A stretch of 64,000 nucleotides of DNA from Burkholderiaceae bacterium (GTDB lineage Bacteria > Pseudomonadota > Gammaproteobacteria > Burkholderiales > Burkholderiaceae_C): NCBI GenBank assembly GCA_016790575.1, contig JAEUOU010000028.1:124001-188000 (forward strand). The letters are read 5' to 3'. The notes under the pieces are model-generated. The model was not told where the DNA came from. It was given only the letters and a program-made list of their open reading frames with translations, and ran no database searches. The position numbers were made by a program, and so were the translations under genes. Position 1 is the stretch's first letter. Every line of letters starts with the position of its first letter. Of this stretch, positions 45,880-55,264 are shown in pieces.

Positions 45880-46848
45880 ATGATTGTCCGCCACACCTTC
45901 ACCCCCCACGACAACACGCGCCTGTCGCACCTGTGCGGCCCCATAGACGAACATCTGCGCACCATCGAAGCCGCGCTGCAGGTCTCCATCGCCCACCGGC
46001 ATGAGCAGTTCAAGGTCGACGGCCCCAAGGCCAAGGCCCAGCGGGCCATGGAAGTGCTGCAGGCCATCTACGAAATCGCCGAACGCCCGGTCAAGGCCGA
46101 GACCGTGCAGCTGATGCTGGCCGGCGACGCCGCCACTCTGGACGAGCCTCCCGGCGGCGCCGTCAGCCTGCACACCCGCCGCGCCGACCTGCGCGCCCGC
46201 ACGCCCAACCAGACGGTGTACCTGGACAACATCGCCACCCACGACATCACCTTCGGCATCGGCCCGGCCGGCACCGGCAAGACCTACCTGGCGGTGGCCT
46301 GCGCGGTGGACGCGCTGGAACGCGCCGGCGTGCAACGCATCGTGCTCACCCGTCCGGCGGTCGAAGCCGGCGAACGCCTGGGTTTCCTGCCCGGCGACCT
46401 GAGCCAGAAGGTGGACCCCTACCTGCGCCCGCTGTATGACGCGCTCTATGACCTGATGGGCTTCGATCGGGTGCAGAAAGCCTTCGAGCGCAACGCGCTG
46501 GAGATCGCGCCGCTGGCCTTCATGCGCGGGCGCACGCTGAACAACGCCTTCGTCATCCTGGACGAGGCGCAGAACACCACGCCCGAGCAGATGAAGATGT
46601 TCCTGACCCGCATCGGCTTCGGCGCCCGCGCCGTGGTCACCGGGGACGTCAGCCAGATCGACCTGCCCAAGGGCCAGCTCTCGGGCCTGATCGAGGCGGA
46701 ACAGGTGCTCCGGCGCGTCAAGGGCATCGCCATCACCCGCTTCACCAGCGCCGACGTGGTGCGCCATCCACTGGTGGCCCGCATCGTGGACGCCTACGAC
46801 GCCCGTGGCCGCACGGCCCGCGCGCGTCCGGCAACCCGTGACTCCTGA
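45880..46848 (+). CDS. phoH: PhoH-like ATPase (YbeZ)
   Basis: P-loop ATPase of the PhoH/YbeZ type, which acts with YbeY in ribosome and RNA quality control. The 322 residues contain ITFGIGPAGTGKTYLAVACA (Walker A), VLTRPAVEAGERLGFLPGD, VILDEAQNTTPEQMKMFLTR (Walker B) and VVTGDVSQIDLP. It is followed by element copy L and ybeY, the usual pairing. The start lies next to the divergent kinase 2 start. Confidence 0.94.
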   Translation: MIVRHTFTPHDNTRLSHLCGPIDEHLRTIEAALQVSIAHRHEQFKVDGPKAKAQRAMEVLQAIYEIAERPVKAETVQLMLAGDAATLDEPPGGAVSLHTRRADLRARTPNQTVYLDNIATHDITFGIGPAGTGKTYLAVACAVDALERAGVQRIVLTRPAVEAGERLGFLPGDLSQKVDPYLRPLYDALYDLMGFDRVQKAFERNALEIAPLAFMRGRTLNNAFVILDEAQNTTPEQMKMFLTRIGFGARAVVTGDVSQIDLPKGQLSGLIEAEQVLRRVKGIAITRFTSADVVRHPLVARIVDAYDARGRTARARPATRDS

Positions 46849-46897
46849 TTCAATAGCAAAATATCACCTTTTTACGCTGGGTATCCGGCAAAAAACC
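46848..46897 (+). repeat. Dispersed element, copy L (between phoH and ybeY)
   Basis: TTCAATAGCAAAATATCACC, then TTTTTACGCTGGGTATCCGG and CAAAAAACC. It begins at the phoH stop codon and fills most of the gap to ybeY. Confidence 0.85.
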
Positions 46898-46913
46898 TTA
46901 GAAACTGCGCGCC

Positions 46914-47372
46914 ATGGCCCTTCCGCCCCTCCTGCTGTCGCTTCAATTCGGCCCACTTGACAACGCGGCCGTCCACCGGGCCGCCCTGCCCCGCCACGCC
47001 GTGACCCGCTGGATCCGCCATGCCCTGGCGCGCGAGGCCGAAATCACCGTGCGCATCGTGGACAGCGACGAAGGCCGCGCGCTCAATCGCGACTACCGGC
47101 ACAAGGACTACGCCACCAATGTGCTGACCTTCGACTACAGCCGCGAACCGGTGGTCTGCGCCGACCTGGTGCTGTGCGCCCCGGTCGTGGCGCAGGAAGC
47201 CCGCGAGCAGGGCAAGACGCTGCAGGCGCACTACGCCCACCTGCTGGTCCACGGCACGCTGCACGCCCAGGGCTGGGAGCACGAAACCAGCGAGGCCGAC
47301 GCGCAGGCCATGGAAGCCCATGAAACCGCCCTCCTCGCCCGGCTGGGCGTCGCCGACCCGTACGGGAGCTGA
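46914..47372 (+). CDS. ybeY: Endoribonuclease YbeY
   Basis: Zinc-dependent RNase for 16S rRNA 3'-end maturation and ribosome quality control. The 152 residues hold [20 protein letters not shown] and the three-histidine zinc motif [15 protein letters not shown]. Co-directional with phoH. Confidence 0.94.
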   Translation: MALPPLLLSLQFGPLDNAAVHRAALPRHAVTRWIRHALAREAEITVRIVDSDEGRALNRDYRHKDYATNVLTFDYSREPVVCADLVLCAPVVAQEAREQGKTLQAHYAHLLVHGTLHAQGWEHETSEADAQAMEAHETALLARLGVADPYGS

Positions 47373-47412
47373 CATCCGGCGGCCTGCGCGCTTTTTTGGA
47401 CAACTTTTGGGC

Positions 47413-47468
47413 GTTTTCTGGTCGTACCCAGCGTAAAAAGGTCGTTTTTAGCTATCGTTACGATAGCT
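47413..47468 (-). repeat. Dispersed element, copy M (between convergent ybeY and dtd)
   Basis: On the minus strand: a perfect 8-bp hairpin AGCTATCG-TAA-CGATAGCT, then AAAAACGACC, TTTTTACGCTGGGTACGACC and AGAAAAC. It is the clearest 5' hairpin of the family and fills the gap between two convergent genes. Confidence 0.9.
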
Positions 47469-47477
47469 CCAACTCCC

Positions 47478-47933
47478 TCAGACCACCTGGATCGGAATCG
47501 TCACCGGGCCGTCGTTGATCAGGTGGACCCGCATGTCGGCAGCAAATTGCCCGGTCTGCACCTGGGGGTGGGCGGCGCGGGCGCGGTCCACCAGGTAGTC
47601 GAAAAGCTGACGGCCTGTGTCCGGCGGCGCGGCATTAGTAAAACTGGGGCGGTTGCCGCCCCGGGTGTCGGCCGCGAGGGTGAACTGGCTGACGATCAGC
47701 AGCCCGCCGGGCGTGCCGCGGCCGTCGATGTTCTGCACGCTGTGGTTCATCTTGCCGCCGTCATCGCTGAAGATGCGCAGCTTGAGCAGTTTGGCCAGCA
47801 GGCGGTCGACCTGCTCGGGCGTGTCACCCCGTTCCGCACAGACCAGCACCAGCAGCCCCGGCCCGATACGGCCGATTTCGGCACCGGCCACGAGCACGGC
47901 GGCTTCGGCCACCCGTTGCACCACACTGAGCAT
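47478..47933 (-). CDS. dtd: D-aminoacyl-tRNA deacylase
   Basis: Removes D-amino acids (and glycine from mis-charged tRNA-Ala) in the cytoplasm. The 151 residues have [14 protein letters not shown] at the N-terminus, the catalytic SQFTLAAD and the C-terminal NDGPVTI, which carries the cross-subunit Gly-cisPro motif. The start overlaps the stop of the CDF exporter gene by one base. Confidence 0.95.
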   Translation of the reverse strand: MLSVVQRVAEAAVLVAGAEIGRIGPGLLVLVCAERGDTPEQVDRLLAKLLKLRIFSDDGGKMNHSVQNIDGRGTPGGLLIVSQFTLAADTRGGNRPSFTNAAPPDTGRQLFDYLVDRARAAHPQVQTGQFAADMRVHLINDGPVTIPIQVV

Positions 47934-48862
47934 CAGATCAGGTCCTTGGCGTCATCAAAGTGGGCCTCCACATCGCTGGGCAGCAACTGGATGCTGGCCC
48001 GCAGGCCGGGCACCGCGCTCATCAGCGCCTGCTCGACACTGGCACGCACGGCCGCTGCGCGCCCCAGCGTCCAGCCCGCCGGCATGTGCATGTGCAGGTC
48101 GACAAAACGGCGCTGGCCGGCCTTGCGGGTGGTGACGTGGTCAAAGCGGATGATGGCGGTCTCGCCGCGCCGGTGCTCGAAGCCGTCCAGCGTCTGGCGG
48201 ATCGTGGCCAGCACCTCGGGCTCCACCGCCTCGTCCATCAGTCCCTGCGATGAGCGCCACATCAGGTGAAAGCCTTCCTTGAGGATGTTCAGCGCCACGC
48301 CGATGGCCACCACCGGGTCCAGCCACAGCCAGCCAGTCACAGACACCAGGGCGATGCCGATCACCACGCCGGCCGAGGTCCAGACATCGGTGACCAGGTG
48401 GCGCGCGTCGGCTTCCAGCGCAATCGACCGGTGCTCCCGCGCCGAGCGGAACATCACCCAGGCCAGCAGGCCGTTGAGCGCCGAACTGGCCACCGACAAG
48501 GCCAGGCCCCAGCCGACCTGCTCCAGCGGCTGCGGGGCCAGCAGCCGGTGCAAGGCCGTCCAGATGATGCCGATGGCGGCCGCGATGATCAGCACGCCCT
48601 CGAAGCCCGAGGAGAAATACTCGGCCTTGTGGTGCCCGTACGGATGGTCCTCGTCGGCGGGCCGCGCGGCGATGGTGACCATGACCAGGCCAAAAATGGC
48701 GCTGGCCAGGTTGACCAGTGACTCCATCGCGTCGGACAGCAGGCCAACCGAGCCCGTGAGGTACCAGGCCAGTGTCTTGAGCGTAATGGTCACCACCGCA
48801 ACGACCACGGATGCCATCAGCAGGCGGCGAGGCGTCAGGAAACGGGTGACAGGACGGTTCAT
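47933..48862 (-). CDS. Cation diffusion facilitator (divalent metal exporter)
   Basis: A 309-residue inner-membrane metal/proton antiporter. Six membrane segments; metal sites in [14 protein letters not shown] and [17 protein letters not shown]; a basic and histidine-bearing loop ([13 protein letters not shown]); a C-terminal cytoplasmic domain with [11 protein letters not shown]. Probably exports Zn, Fe, Mn or Cd; the exact metal cannot be told. Coupled to dtd by a one-base overlap. Confidence 0.9.
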   Translation of the reverse strand: MNRPVTRFLTPRRLLMASVVVAVVTITLKTLAWYLTGSVGLLSDAMESLVNLASAIFGLVMVTIAARPADEDHPYGHHKAEYFSSGFEGVLIIAAAIGIIWTALHRLLAPQPLEQVGWGLALSVASSALNGLLAWVMFRSAREHRSIALEADARHLVTDVWTSAGVVIGIALVSVTGWLWLDPVVAIGVALNILKEGFHLMWRSSQGLMDEAVEPEVLATIRQTLDGFEHRRGETAIIRFDHVTTRKAGQRRFVDLHMHMPAGWTLGRAAAVRASVEQALMSAVPGLRASIQLLPSDVEAHFDDAKDLI

Positions 48863-48896
48863 GCGCCGATTGTGACGCAGCGGGCACAATGCACCC

Positions 48897-50402
48897 ATGC
48901 GCACAACACCGCTTGCCGCGTTCCGGCACCACGGCCTGTGGCTGCTGGTCTGGTGCGTGCTGTCACTGGCGGGCGCGGCGCTGGTGGGTCGTTCGGAGTT
49001 GGCGCGCCAGCAAAGCACTTTCGAGACCGATGCCCGCATCACCCACCGCCTGCTCAGCCAGCGGGTCGTGCAGCATGACGCGATTTTGGCCACGCTGGCC
49101 CTGCTGCAGCCGGCGACCGACGCGTCGGCGCCCGAGCGGCGCCTGCCGGCCCTGTATTCGCAGATCCTGGCCGTCGAGCGCCGGGACGGTGGGGCCCCTT
49201 GGGCCGTGCCGGCCCTGGACACCGCCGAGACGCTCTCGCGCGCCCTGCGGCGGCCCGCGCTGGCCGGTCTGGACCTCGCCGCCGGGCGTTTCTGGCTGGT
49301 GCTGGCCGCCGAGCCAGCCAGTTTCGCCCTGCAGATGGACCTCAAGGCCGTCGTTCCCTGGGCCGAATGGCCCATGGCGGCCGACACCAGTCCGGTGCGG
49401 GTCACGCTGGAGCATGCCAGCCAGACCTTTGTGGTGCAGCCCGGACGAATGCGCGCCGGTGGCTGGCAATACGACTTCCGCAAGCCGCTGGCGTCAGACA
49501 GCCAGCCTTTTGACGTCGTCGCGACACGTCAGATCGGCTGGGGTGAGCTGCCATGGCTGACCATGGCGGTGCAGGCAGTGATCCTCGCGGGGGGCCTGGC
49601 CGGGTTGCGCACCGTGCTGCGCCAGCGCGAGCAGCGCCGCCGCGCCGAGGAACTGCTTCGCCTGGGCCAGGTGGCACGGCTGAATGCGATGGGTGAACTG
49701 GCAGCCGGCATGGCGCACGAGATCAACCAGCCGCTCACCGCCTTGCTGGCGAGCACCCAGGCGTGTGAACGCCTGCTGGACGACGAGCCGCCGGACTTGC
49801 CGCTCGCGCGGGTCGCGGCAGAACAGGCGGCCCGGCAGGCGCGTCGCGCCGCCGATGTGGTGGGCCGCCTGCGCCGCACCGTCGAGCAGCCCGACCTGCG
49901 CGCCCCGTTGCGCCCGGTCGATCTGCGCCAGAGCGTGCGGGCCGCACTGCACCTGTTGGCGCCCGAGCTGCAGGCCCGGCAGATCCGAACGGACATGGAG
50001 GCCGCCGGCGCCCCGGTGACCGTACTGGCGGACGCGGTGGCGCTGGAGCAGATCGTGCACAACCTGCTGGTCAATGCCCTGCAGGCGCTGGAACAGGTAC
50101 CGCAGGGGCAGCGCGCGCTGGTGCTGTCCGTCGGCGAAAGCGGCGGCACGGGCGCGCTGACGGTGCGGGACAGCGGCCCGGGGGTTGCGGCGGAGGCTCT
50201 GCCCCGGCTGTTCGAGCCGTTTTTCACGACCCGACCCGGCGGCCTGGGCCTGGGCCTGAACCTGTGCGAGACCCTCGCCGGCCGGATGGGCGGTCAGCTG
50301 ATCGCGGCCAACCACCCTTCTCGGGGGGCAGTATTCACCCTGACACTGCCTCTGGCGACCCCGCTCGGGGATGGGGCGGCCAATGCCCTGAACACCCACT
50401 GA
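48897..50402 (+). CDS. Sensor histidine kinase (FixL/DctB-like)
   Basis: A 501-residue kinase. Two membrane segments (about residues 12-30 and 218-238) enclose a periplasmic sensing domain of about 185 residues. The cytoplasmic part has a HisKA domain with the phospho-histidine in ELAAGMAHEINQPLTALLA and a HATPase domain (HNLLVNALQALEQ, VRDSGPGV, EPFFTTRPGGLGLGLNL). It is followed by its response regulator after 35 bp. The next gene encodes a secreted HbpS-like protein that could be its ligand. Confidence 0.9.
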   Translation: MRTTPLAAFRHHGLWLLVWCVLSLAGAALVGRSELARQQSTFETDARITHRLLSQRVVQHDAILATLALLQPATDASAPERRLPALYSQILAVERRDGGAPWAVPALDTAETLSRALRRPALAGLDLAAGRFWLVLAAEPASFALQMDLKAVVPWAEWPMAADTSPVRVTLEHASQTFVVQPGRMRAGGWQYDFRKPLASDSQPFDVVATRQIGWGELPWLTMAVQAVILAGGLAGLRTVLRQREQRRRAEELLRLGQVARLNAMGELAAGMAHEINQPLTALLASTQACERLLDDEPPDLPLARVAAEQAARQARRAADVVGRLRRTVEQPDLRAPLRPVDLRQSVRAALHLLAPELQARQIRTDMEAAGAPVTVLADAVALEQIVHNLLVNALQALEQVPQGQRALVLSVGESGGTGALTVRDSGPGVAAEALPRLFEPFFTTRPGGLGLGLNLCETLAGRMGGQLIAANHPSRGAVFTLTLPLATPLGDGAANALNTH

Positions 50403-50437
50403 CCATCAATCGCCCAGGCCTCCAGGCATTCCTGTCC

Positions 50438-51091
50438 ATGTCCCACTCGCTGTCTCCGCTGATCCATCTCATCGACGACGACCACGCCGTGCGCGCCAGC
50501 TTGTCGCTGCTGATCGGTACGGTCGGACTGCGCGTGCAGGACTGGTCCGATCCGCAGCAGTTTCTGGATCGCTTCGACCGCCAGGCGATCGGGGCCATCG
50601 TGCTCGATGTGCGCATGCCCGGCATCAGCGGACTTGCGGTGCTGGACCGCCTGGTGGCCGAGGGGGTGGACCAGCCGGTCATCATGCTCACCGGCCACGG
50701 TACCGTCGATATGTGCCGGCGCGCCTTCAAGTCGGGGGCGGCCGAGTTCCTGGAAAAGCCGGTCGACGACGAGATGCTGCTGGAGAGTCTGCAGGCCGCC
50801 GTGCGCCAGCATGTGCGCTCGCGCCAGCACCATCAGGCCGACCGCGCGGCCCGCGAACATTACGCCCAGCTGTCGGCCCGCGAACGCGAGGTGCTGGGCC
50901 TGATTGTCGGCGGCCTGACCAACAAGGAAATCGGTCGGGCGCTGGAGCTTTCGCCCCGCACGGTGGAAACGCACCGGGCCAATCTGTTTGCCAAGTTGCA
51001 CACCGGATCGCTGGCCCAGCTGATTCGTCAGTACGCCGCGCTGGTGGAGGCGTCCGACAGAGACCGGTCACCCCCCGGCGCCACTGCGTAG
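50438..51091 (+). CDS. FixJ-type response regulator
   Basis: A 217-residue regulator: receiver domain (LIHLIDDDHAVRASLSLL, phospho-acceptor in IVLDVRMPGISG, about residue 56) and LuxR-type helix-turn-helix (LSAREREVLGLIVGGLTNKE, ALELSPRTVETHRANLF). Likely phosphorylated by the preceding kinase. A perfect inverted repeat overlaps its stop codon and may be its own binding site for the next gene. Confidence 0.92.
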   Translation: MSHSLSPLIHLIDDDHAVRASLSLLIGTVGLRVQDWSDPQQFLDRFDRQAIGAIVLDVRMPGISGLAVLDRLVAEGVDQPVIMLTGHGTVDMCRRAFKSGAAEFLEKPVDDEMLLESLQAAVRQHVRSRQHHQADRAAREHYAQLSAREREVLGLIVGGLTNKEIGRALELSPRTVETHRANLFAKLHTGSLAQLIRQYAALVEASDRDRSPPGATA

Positions 51092-51113
51092 TTCTACGGA
51101 GCTTCGCGCGTAG
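51087..51113 (+). promoter_or_regulatory. CGTAG-type operator upstream of the HbpS-like gene
   Basis: A perfect inverted repeat CGTAG-TT-CTACG (51087-51098), with a further CGTAG at 51109, exactly 22 bp after the first half-site (two helical turns). It lies between the regulator stop and the HbpS-like start. A good candidate for binding by the FixJ-type regulator; binding is inferred. Confidence 0.55.
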
Positions 51114-51194
51114 TCGGCCGAATGGCCGTCGCCGGGCGGATTTCCTACAGTTCTCCCACGGTTGATTGAACCGCATCACCTCCCGGAGAACCCC

Positions 51195-51692
51195 ATGAAA
51201 CGCACCCGTTCGACCATCACATCCGCCCTGCTGCTGGCGCTGCTGTCGGCCGCCGCCTCGGCCCAGCCCGTCCGCACCGAACGCAACATGTCGCTGGACC
51301 TGGCCAGCCAGATTGCCGCTGCCACCGTGGCCGCCTGCTCGGCCAACAATTACAACGTCACCGCAGCCGTGGTGGACCGGGCCGGTACCTTGCGTGCGCT
51401 GCACCGGGCCGATGCCGCGGGCCCGCACACCGTCGGTGCGGCGCAGGCCAAGGCCTACACGTCGGCTTCGGCCCGCAACACCACGTCGGCCATGCTGGAG
51501 AACGTCCAGAAGAACCCGGGCGCAGCGACACTGGTGCATATCCCGGGCTTTCTGATTCTGGGTGGCGGCGTTCCGGTGCGAGTCGGCAACGACGTCATCG
51601 GCGCGGTCGGAGTGGGTGGCGCGCCTGGTGGTCACCTGGACGAACAATGCGCCATGGCGGCGCTGGACAAGGTCAAGGATCTGCTGAAATAA
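51195..51692 (+). CDS. Secreted HbpS/GlcG-family protein
   Basis: A 165-residue predicted periplasmic protein with a signal peptide (SALLLALLSAAASAQ) and a GlcG/HbpS domain (VTAAVVDRAGTLRALHRAD, AQAKAYTSASARNTTSA, IPGFLILGGGVPVRVGND, GAVGVGGAPGGHLDEQCA). In Streptomyces, HbpS is an extracellular haem-binding protein that controls the SenS/SenR two-component system. Here a related protein follows a kinase/regulator pair, suggesting a similar sensing role. The ATG at 51195 follows a GGAG. Confidence 0.85.
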   Translation: MKRTRSTITSALLLALLSAAASAQPVRTERNMSLDLASQIAAATVAACSANNYNVTAAVVDRAGTLRALHRADAAGPHTVGAAQAKAYTSASARNTTSAMLENVQKNPGAATLVHIPGFLILGGGVPVRVGNDVIGAVGVGGAPGGHLDEQCAMAALDKVKDLLK

Positions 51693-51727
51693 GCAGCACC
51701 GTACCCTCCGCCGCAATGACCTCTGCC

Positions 51728-52447
51728 ATGAAACGGTTGTTCCTCCCATGCCGCCGAAGCTCTTGCTGCCTGGCAGCCGCTTGGGCTCTGGCGCTGTCCC
51801 TGTCGGCCCCGCCGGCAGCGGCGCAGACGGCGCCTTCACCGACGGAAGTCGCCCGCTACACCGGTTTGCACGCGGCCGCGCATTCGGGCAGCCCGTCGCT
51901 GATCGAACGGCTGATTGCCGACCGCGCAGACCTCAACAGCCGCGACGCAAACGGACGCACGCCGCTGCATGTGGCGACCTTCGCGCGCCAGCGCGACGCC
52001 ATCCGCGCTCTGGTGCGGGCCGGCGCCGACATCAACCGGCTGGAAAACGACCGGTACGACGCGGTAACCATCGCTTCGGTCGCCGATGACGAAGAAACCT
52101 TGCGCCTGCTGCTGTCACTGGGTGCCAGCGCCCGGCAGGTCACCAGTCGCTACGACGGCACCGCCTTGATCGCCGCGGCCCACCTGGGTCACGACGGCGT
52201 CGTCCGCCAACTGATCGCCGCCGGTGCGCCGTTGGACCATGTCAACAACCTGCACTGGACGGCGGTGATCGAGTCCATCGTGCTGGGCGACGGCGGCATG
52301 CGCCACCAGGCCACGCTGAAAGCCCTGATCGACGCGCGGGCCAATCTGCAACTCACCGACCGCAACGGCCAAACACCGCTGCAGCTGGCGCGCGCGCGCG
52401 GATATCGGGAGATGGTGAAAATGCTGGAAGTCGCCGGCGCCCGCTGA
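51728..52447 (+). CDS. Exported ankyrin-repeat protein
   Basis: A 239-residue predicted periplasmic protein. Signal segment CCLAAAWALALSLSAPPAAAQ, then five or so ankyrin repeats (GLHAAAHSGSPSLIERLIAD, GRTPLHVATFARQRDAIRAL, GTALIAAAHLGHDGVVRQLI, GQTPLQLARARGYREMVKML). Such proteins bind other proteins; the partner is unknown. An ATG four codons earlier (51716) is also possible. It lies 35 bp after the HbpS-like gene and may be in the same transcript. Confidence 0.8.
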   Translation: MKRLFLPCRRSSCCLAAAWALALSLSAPPAAAQTAPSPTEVARYTGLHAAAHSGSPSLIERLIADRADLNSRDANGRTPLHVATFARQRDAIRALVRAGADINRLENDRYDAVTIASVADDEETLRLLLSLGASARQVTSRYDGTALIAAAHLGHDGVVRQLIAAGAPLDHVNNLHWTAVIESIVLGDGGMRHQATLKALIDARANLQLTDRNGQTPLQLARARGYREMVKMLEVAGAR

Positions 52448-52469
52448 GACGAGCCGCCGACCCTCGGGA

Positions 52470-53702
52470 TCAGCGGAGCGTGACCCGCGCAAACTTGCGT
52501 TTGCCCACCTGGACGACGTAGGTCCCTGCGCCCAGCTTGAGGCCCCGGTCGCTGACCACACTGGAGTCGACACGCACACCGCCGCCGTCAATCAGGCGAC
52601 TGGCCTCGCTGGTCGACGGCGCCAGCCCGGCAGACTTGAGCACCGCGCCAATCCCCAAAGGCGCGCCGCCGAGGCTGATTTCGGGGATTTGATCGGGCAC
52701 GCCCCCTTTGCTGCGATTGATGAAATCCTGCTCGGCGGCATCAGCCGCCGCGGCGCTGTGGAAACGGGCGGTGATTTCCTTGGCCAGCGCCACCTTGGCG
52801 TCCTTGGGGTTGCGCCCGCCTTCGACCTGGGCCTTCAGTGCGGCGATTTCGGCCTCGGTCCGGAAACTCAGCAAGGTGTACCAGCGCCACATCAACGCGT
52901 CGCTGACGGACAAGACCTTGGCGAACATCGTGTTGGCGTCCTCGGCAATGCCGATGTAGTTGTTCTTGGACTTGGACATCTTTTCGACGCCGTCAAGGCC
53001 TTCCAGCAAGGGCATGGTCAGGATGCACTGCGGCTCCTGGCCATATTCCTGCTGCAGGTGGCGGCCCATGAGCAGATTGAACTTCTGGTCGGTTCCGCCG
53101 AGTTCCAGGTCGGCCTTCAGCGCCACGGAGTCATAGCCCTGCATCAGCGGATACAGGAATTCATGCACGCTGATCGGCGAGCCGGCCTTGAAACGGTCGT
53201 GGAAATCGTTGCGCTCCATCATGCGCGCCACGGTGTATTTCGCGGCAAGCTGGATCATGCCCATGGACCCCAGCGGAAGCGACCACTCACTGTTGTAGCG
53301 AATCTCCGTTTTGGCCGGATCCAGTACCAGGCTGGCCTGCCGGTAGTAGGTCTCGGCGTTGGCCTTGATCTGCTCCGGTGTCAGTGCAGGGCGGGTGCTG
53401 TTGCGTCCGGACGGGTCTCCGATGAGGCTGGTAAAGTCGCCAATCAGAAAAATCACCTGGTGCCCAAGGTCCTGCAACTGGCGCATCTTGTTCAGCACCA
53501 CGGTGTGCCCGATGTGAATATCCGGCGCTGTGGGGTCCAGGCCCAGCTTGACCCGCAGCGGCACGCCGCTGCGTTCCGATCGCGCCAGTTTGCGCACCCA
53601 GTCATCTTCCGGAATCAGTTCGTCACAACCACGACGCGTCACGGCCAGCGCCTGTTTGACACAATCGGTTACCAGAAGGTGGTTTTCAGAGTCGGTTTTC
53701 AT
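52470..53702 (-). CDS. tyrS: Tyrosyl-tRNA synthetase
   Basis: Charges tRNA-Tyr. The 410 residues have the class I HIGH motif in [15 protein letters not shown], the tyrosine-binding region, the KMSKS motif in [14 protein letters not shown], and a C-terminal S4 RNA-binding domain ([14 protein letters not shown]). The form matches the shorter TyrRS type of proteobacteria. It is divergent from the M23 peptidase gene. Confidence 0.96.
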   Translation of the reverse strand: MKTDSENHLLVTDCVKQALAVTRRGCDELIPEDDWVRKLARSERSGVPLRVKLGLDPTAPDIHIGHTVVLNKMRQLQDLGHQVIFLIGDFTSLIGDPSGRNSTRPALTPEQIKANAETYYRQASLVLDPAKTEIRYNSEWSLPLGSMGMIQLAAKYTVARMMERNDFHDRFKAGSPISVHEFLYPLMQGYDSVALKADLELGGTDQKFNLLMGRHLQQEYGQEPQCILTMPLLEGLDGVEKMSKSKNNYIGIAEDANTMFAKVLSVSDALMWRWYTLLSFRTEAEIAALKAQVEGGRNPKDAKVALAKEITARFHSAAAADAAEQDFINRSKGGVPDQIPEISLGGAPLGIGAVLKSAGLAPSTSEASRLIDGGGVRVDSSVVSDRGLKLGAGTYVVQVGKRKFARVTLR

Positions 53703-53860
53703 GGGTTTCGGCGCTGGGAGGCACGGCCTCCCGTCGCTATACTCGGGCGTTTTCGGACCTGCGATTCTAGTGGTCCGGTTTCCTATTTCCCCTCGCAGAC
53801 CGAGACTGGCTCCCGCCGGCTCGCGGACTGACCGAAGGCCGATAACAAAACAGAGACGCC

Positions 53861-55204
53861 GTGGTTGAACGCCTTGAAGAATCGCTGTCCCGCCTGACAG
53901 CCTGGATCCGGCAGCACCCCCAACGAATCAGCGCGGCCCTGGCGGCTGTCCTGATGGCCGGTGGCGGTGGAGCCTATGCGGTTGCCACCCTGGGCCCCGA
54001 CGCAGCAGCAATGCCGGTTCAGGAACTGGTCGAGTCCGTCAGTCCGCTTGCACTGGCCCCGCAGCTTGCGGCACTGGAGCGCATGAACCTGCAGCTTCAG
54101 CGGAGCGAGATGACGCGTTCGTCTGACACGCCCGAAGCCTTGCTCCAGCGCCTGGGTGTCCGGGATGCCGACGCGGCTGCCTTTCTGCGGCGCAGCCCGG
54201 AGGCCCGGCAAGCCCTGTTCGGGCGTGCGGGAAGGCTGGTCACGGCGGATGCCGGCCGCGCCAACGAGCTTCTGGCCCTGACCACACGCTGGATCACCAG
54301 TGATACCGATACCGAATTCAAGCGTTTCGTCGTGAAACGCGGCCCCGCGGGGTTCACGGCGCGGATCGAAATCGCGCCGCTGGTTGCGACACAACGGCTG
54401 GGCAGCGGAGCGATTCAGTCCTCCCTGTTTGCGGCAACGGACGAGGCCCGCATTCCGGACGCCGTCGCTGTGCAAATCGCGGAAATTTTTTCCGGTGACA
54501 TCGACTTCCGCCGCGATCTGCGCAAAGGCGACCGCTTCAGCGTGGTGTTTGAAAGCCTGGAAGCCGATGGCGAACCTTTGCGGACCGGTCGTGTGCTCAG
54601 TACCGAATTCGTCAATGCATCGCGCACCTTCCAGGCGGTCTGGTTCTCTGAGGCAGGGCAGGACGGCGGCTACTTCACCCTCGACGGACGCAGCACCAAC
54701 AAGGTTTACCTCGCGTCGCCGCTGCTTTTCTCCCGCGTGAGCAGCGGCTACGGCATGCGCTTTCATCCCATCCACGGCGACCGGCGCGCCCATCTGGGCG
54801 TAGACTATGCCGCCCCGACCGGAACCCCGGTGCGCACCGTCGGTGACGGTGTCGTCGAGTTTGCCGGGTGGCAGCGTGGCTATGGCAACGTCATTGTCGT
54901 CTCCCACCGCAATCAGGACAGCACGCTCTACGCCCACCTGAGCCGCATCGATGTCCGCAAAGGTCAGCGCGTCAGCCAGGGCCAGTTCATCGGTGCAGTC
55001 GGCTCGACCGGCGCCTCTACGGGGCCGCACCTGCATTTCGAGTTCAAGGTGGCAGGTGTCCACCAGGATCCGCTCCTGGTGGCGCGGCGCAGTGAAAGTG
55101 TGCCTTTGCCGGCGCATCTGAAGCCCCGATTCGATGCGTTGGCCCAGATCCAGAAGCACAATCTGATCGCTGCAGCGTCAATGCAGCCCGCCGGATTTCA
55201 GTAA
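53861..55204 (+). CDS. M23 family peptidoglycan endopeptidase (MepM-like)
   Basis: A 447-residue envelope protein. One N-terminal membrane segment (about residues 23-43), a central OapA/LysM-like region (residues about 90-270), then the LytM/M23 zinc peptidase domain: [32 protein letters not shown], and [15 protein letters not shown] with HxH zinc ligands. It should cut peptide cross-links during cell wall growth. It starts with GTG at 53861. anmK follows in the same direction and a bactofilin gene is close by, fitting a wall-shape and recycling cluster. Confidence 0.9.
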   Translation: MVERLEESLSRLTAWIRQHPQRISAALAAVLMAGGGGAYAVATLGPDAAAMPVQELVESVSPLALAPQLAALERMNLQLQRSEMTRSSDTPEALLQRLGVRDADAAAFLRRSPEARQALFGRAGRLVTADAGRANELLALTTRWITSDTDTEFKRFVVKRGPAGFTARIEIAPLVATQRLGSGAIQSSLFAATDEARIPDAVAVQIAEIFSGDIDFRRDLRKGDRFSVVFESLEADGEPLRTGRVLSTEFVNASRTFQAVWFSEAGQDGGYFTLDGRSTNKVYLASPLLFSRVSSGYGMRFHPIHGDRRAHLGVDYAAPTGTPVRTVGDGVVEFAGWQRGYGNVIVVSHRNQDSTLYAHLSRIDVRKGQRVSQGQFIGAVGSTGASTGPHLHFEFKVAGVHQDPLLVARRSESVPLPAHLKPRFDALAQIQKHNLIAAASMQPAGFQ

Positions 55205-55264
55205 ACCGCCCGGCCGGGAATCCAACCGCATTGCCCTGGCGCCTTTCCCGGAGAAACCGACCGG

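Noticed and set aside
44119-46848. A long plus-strand frame that ends as phoH
   Set aside because: Only the part from 45880 is phoH; the upstream part is antisense to kinase 2 and has no similarity to PhoH proteins.
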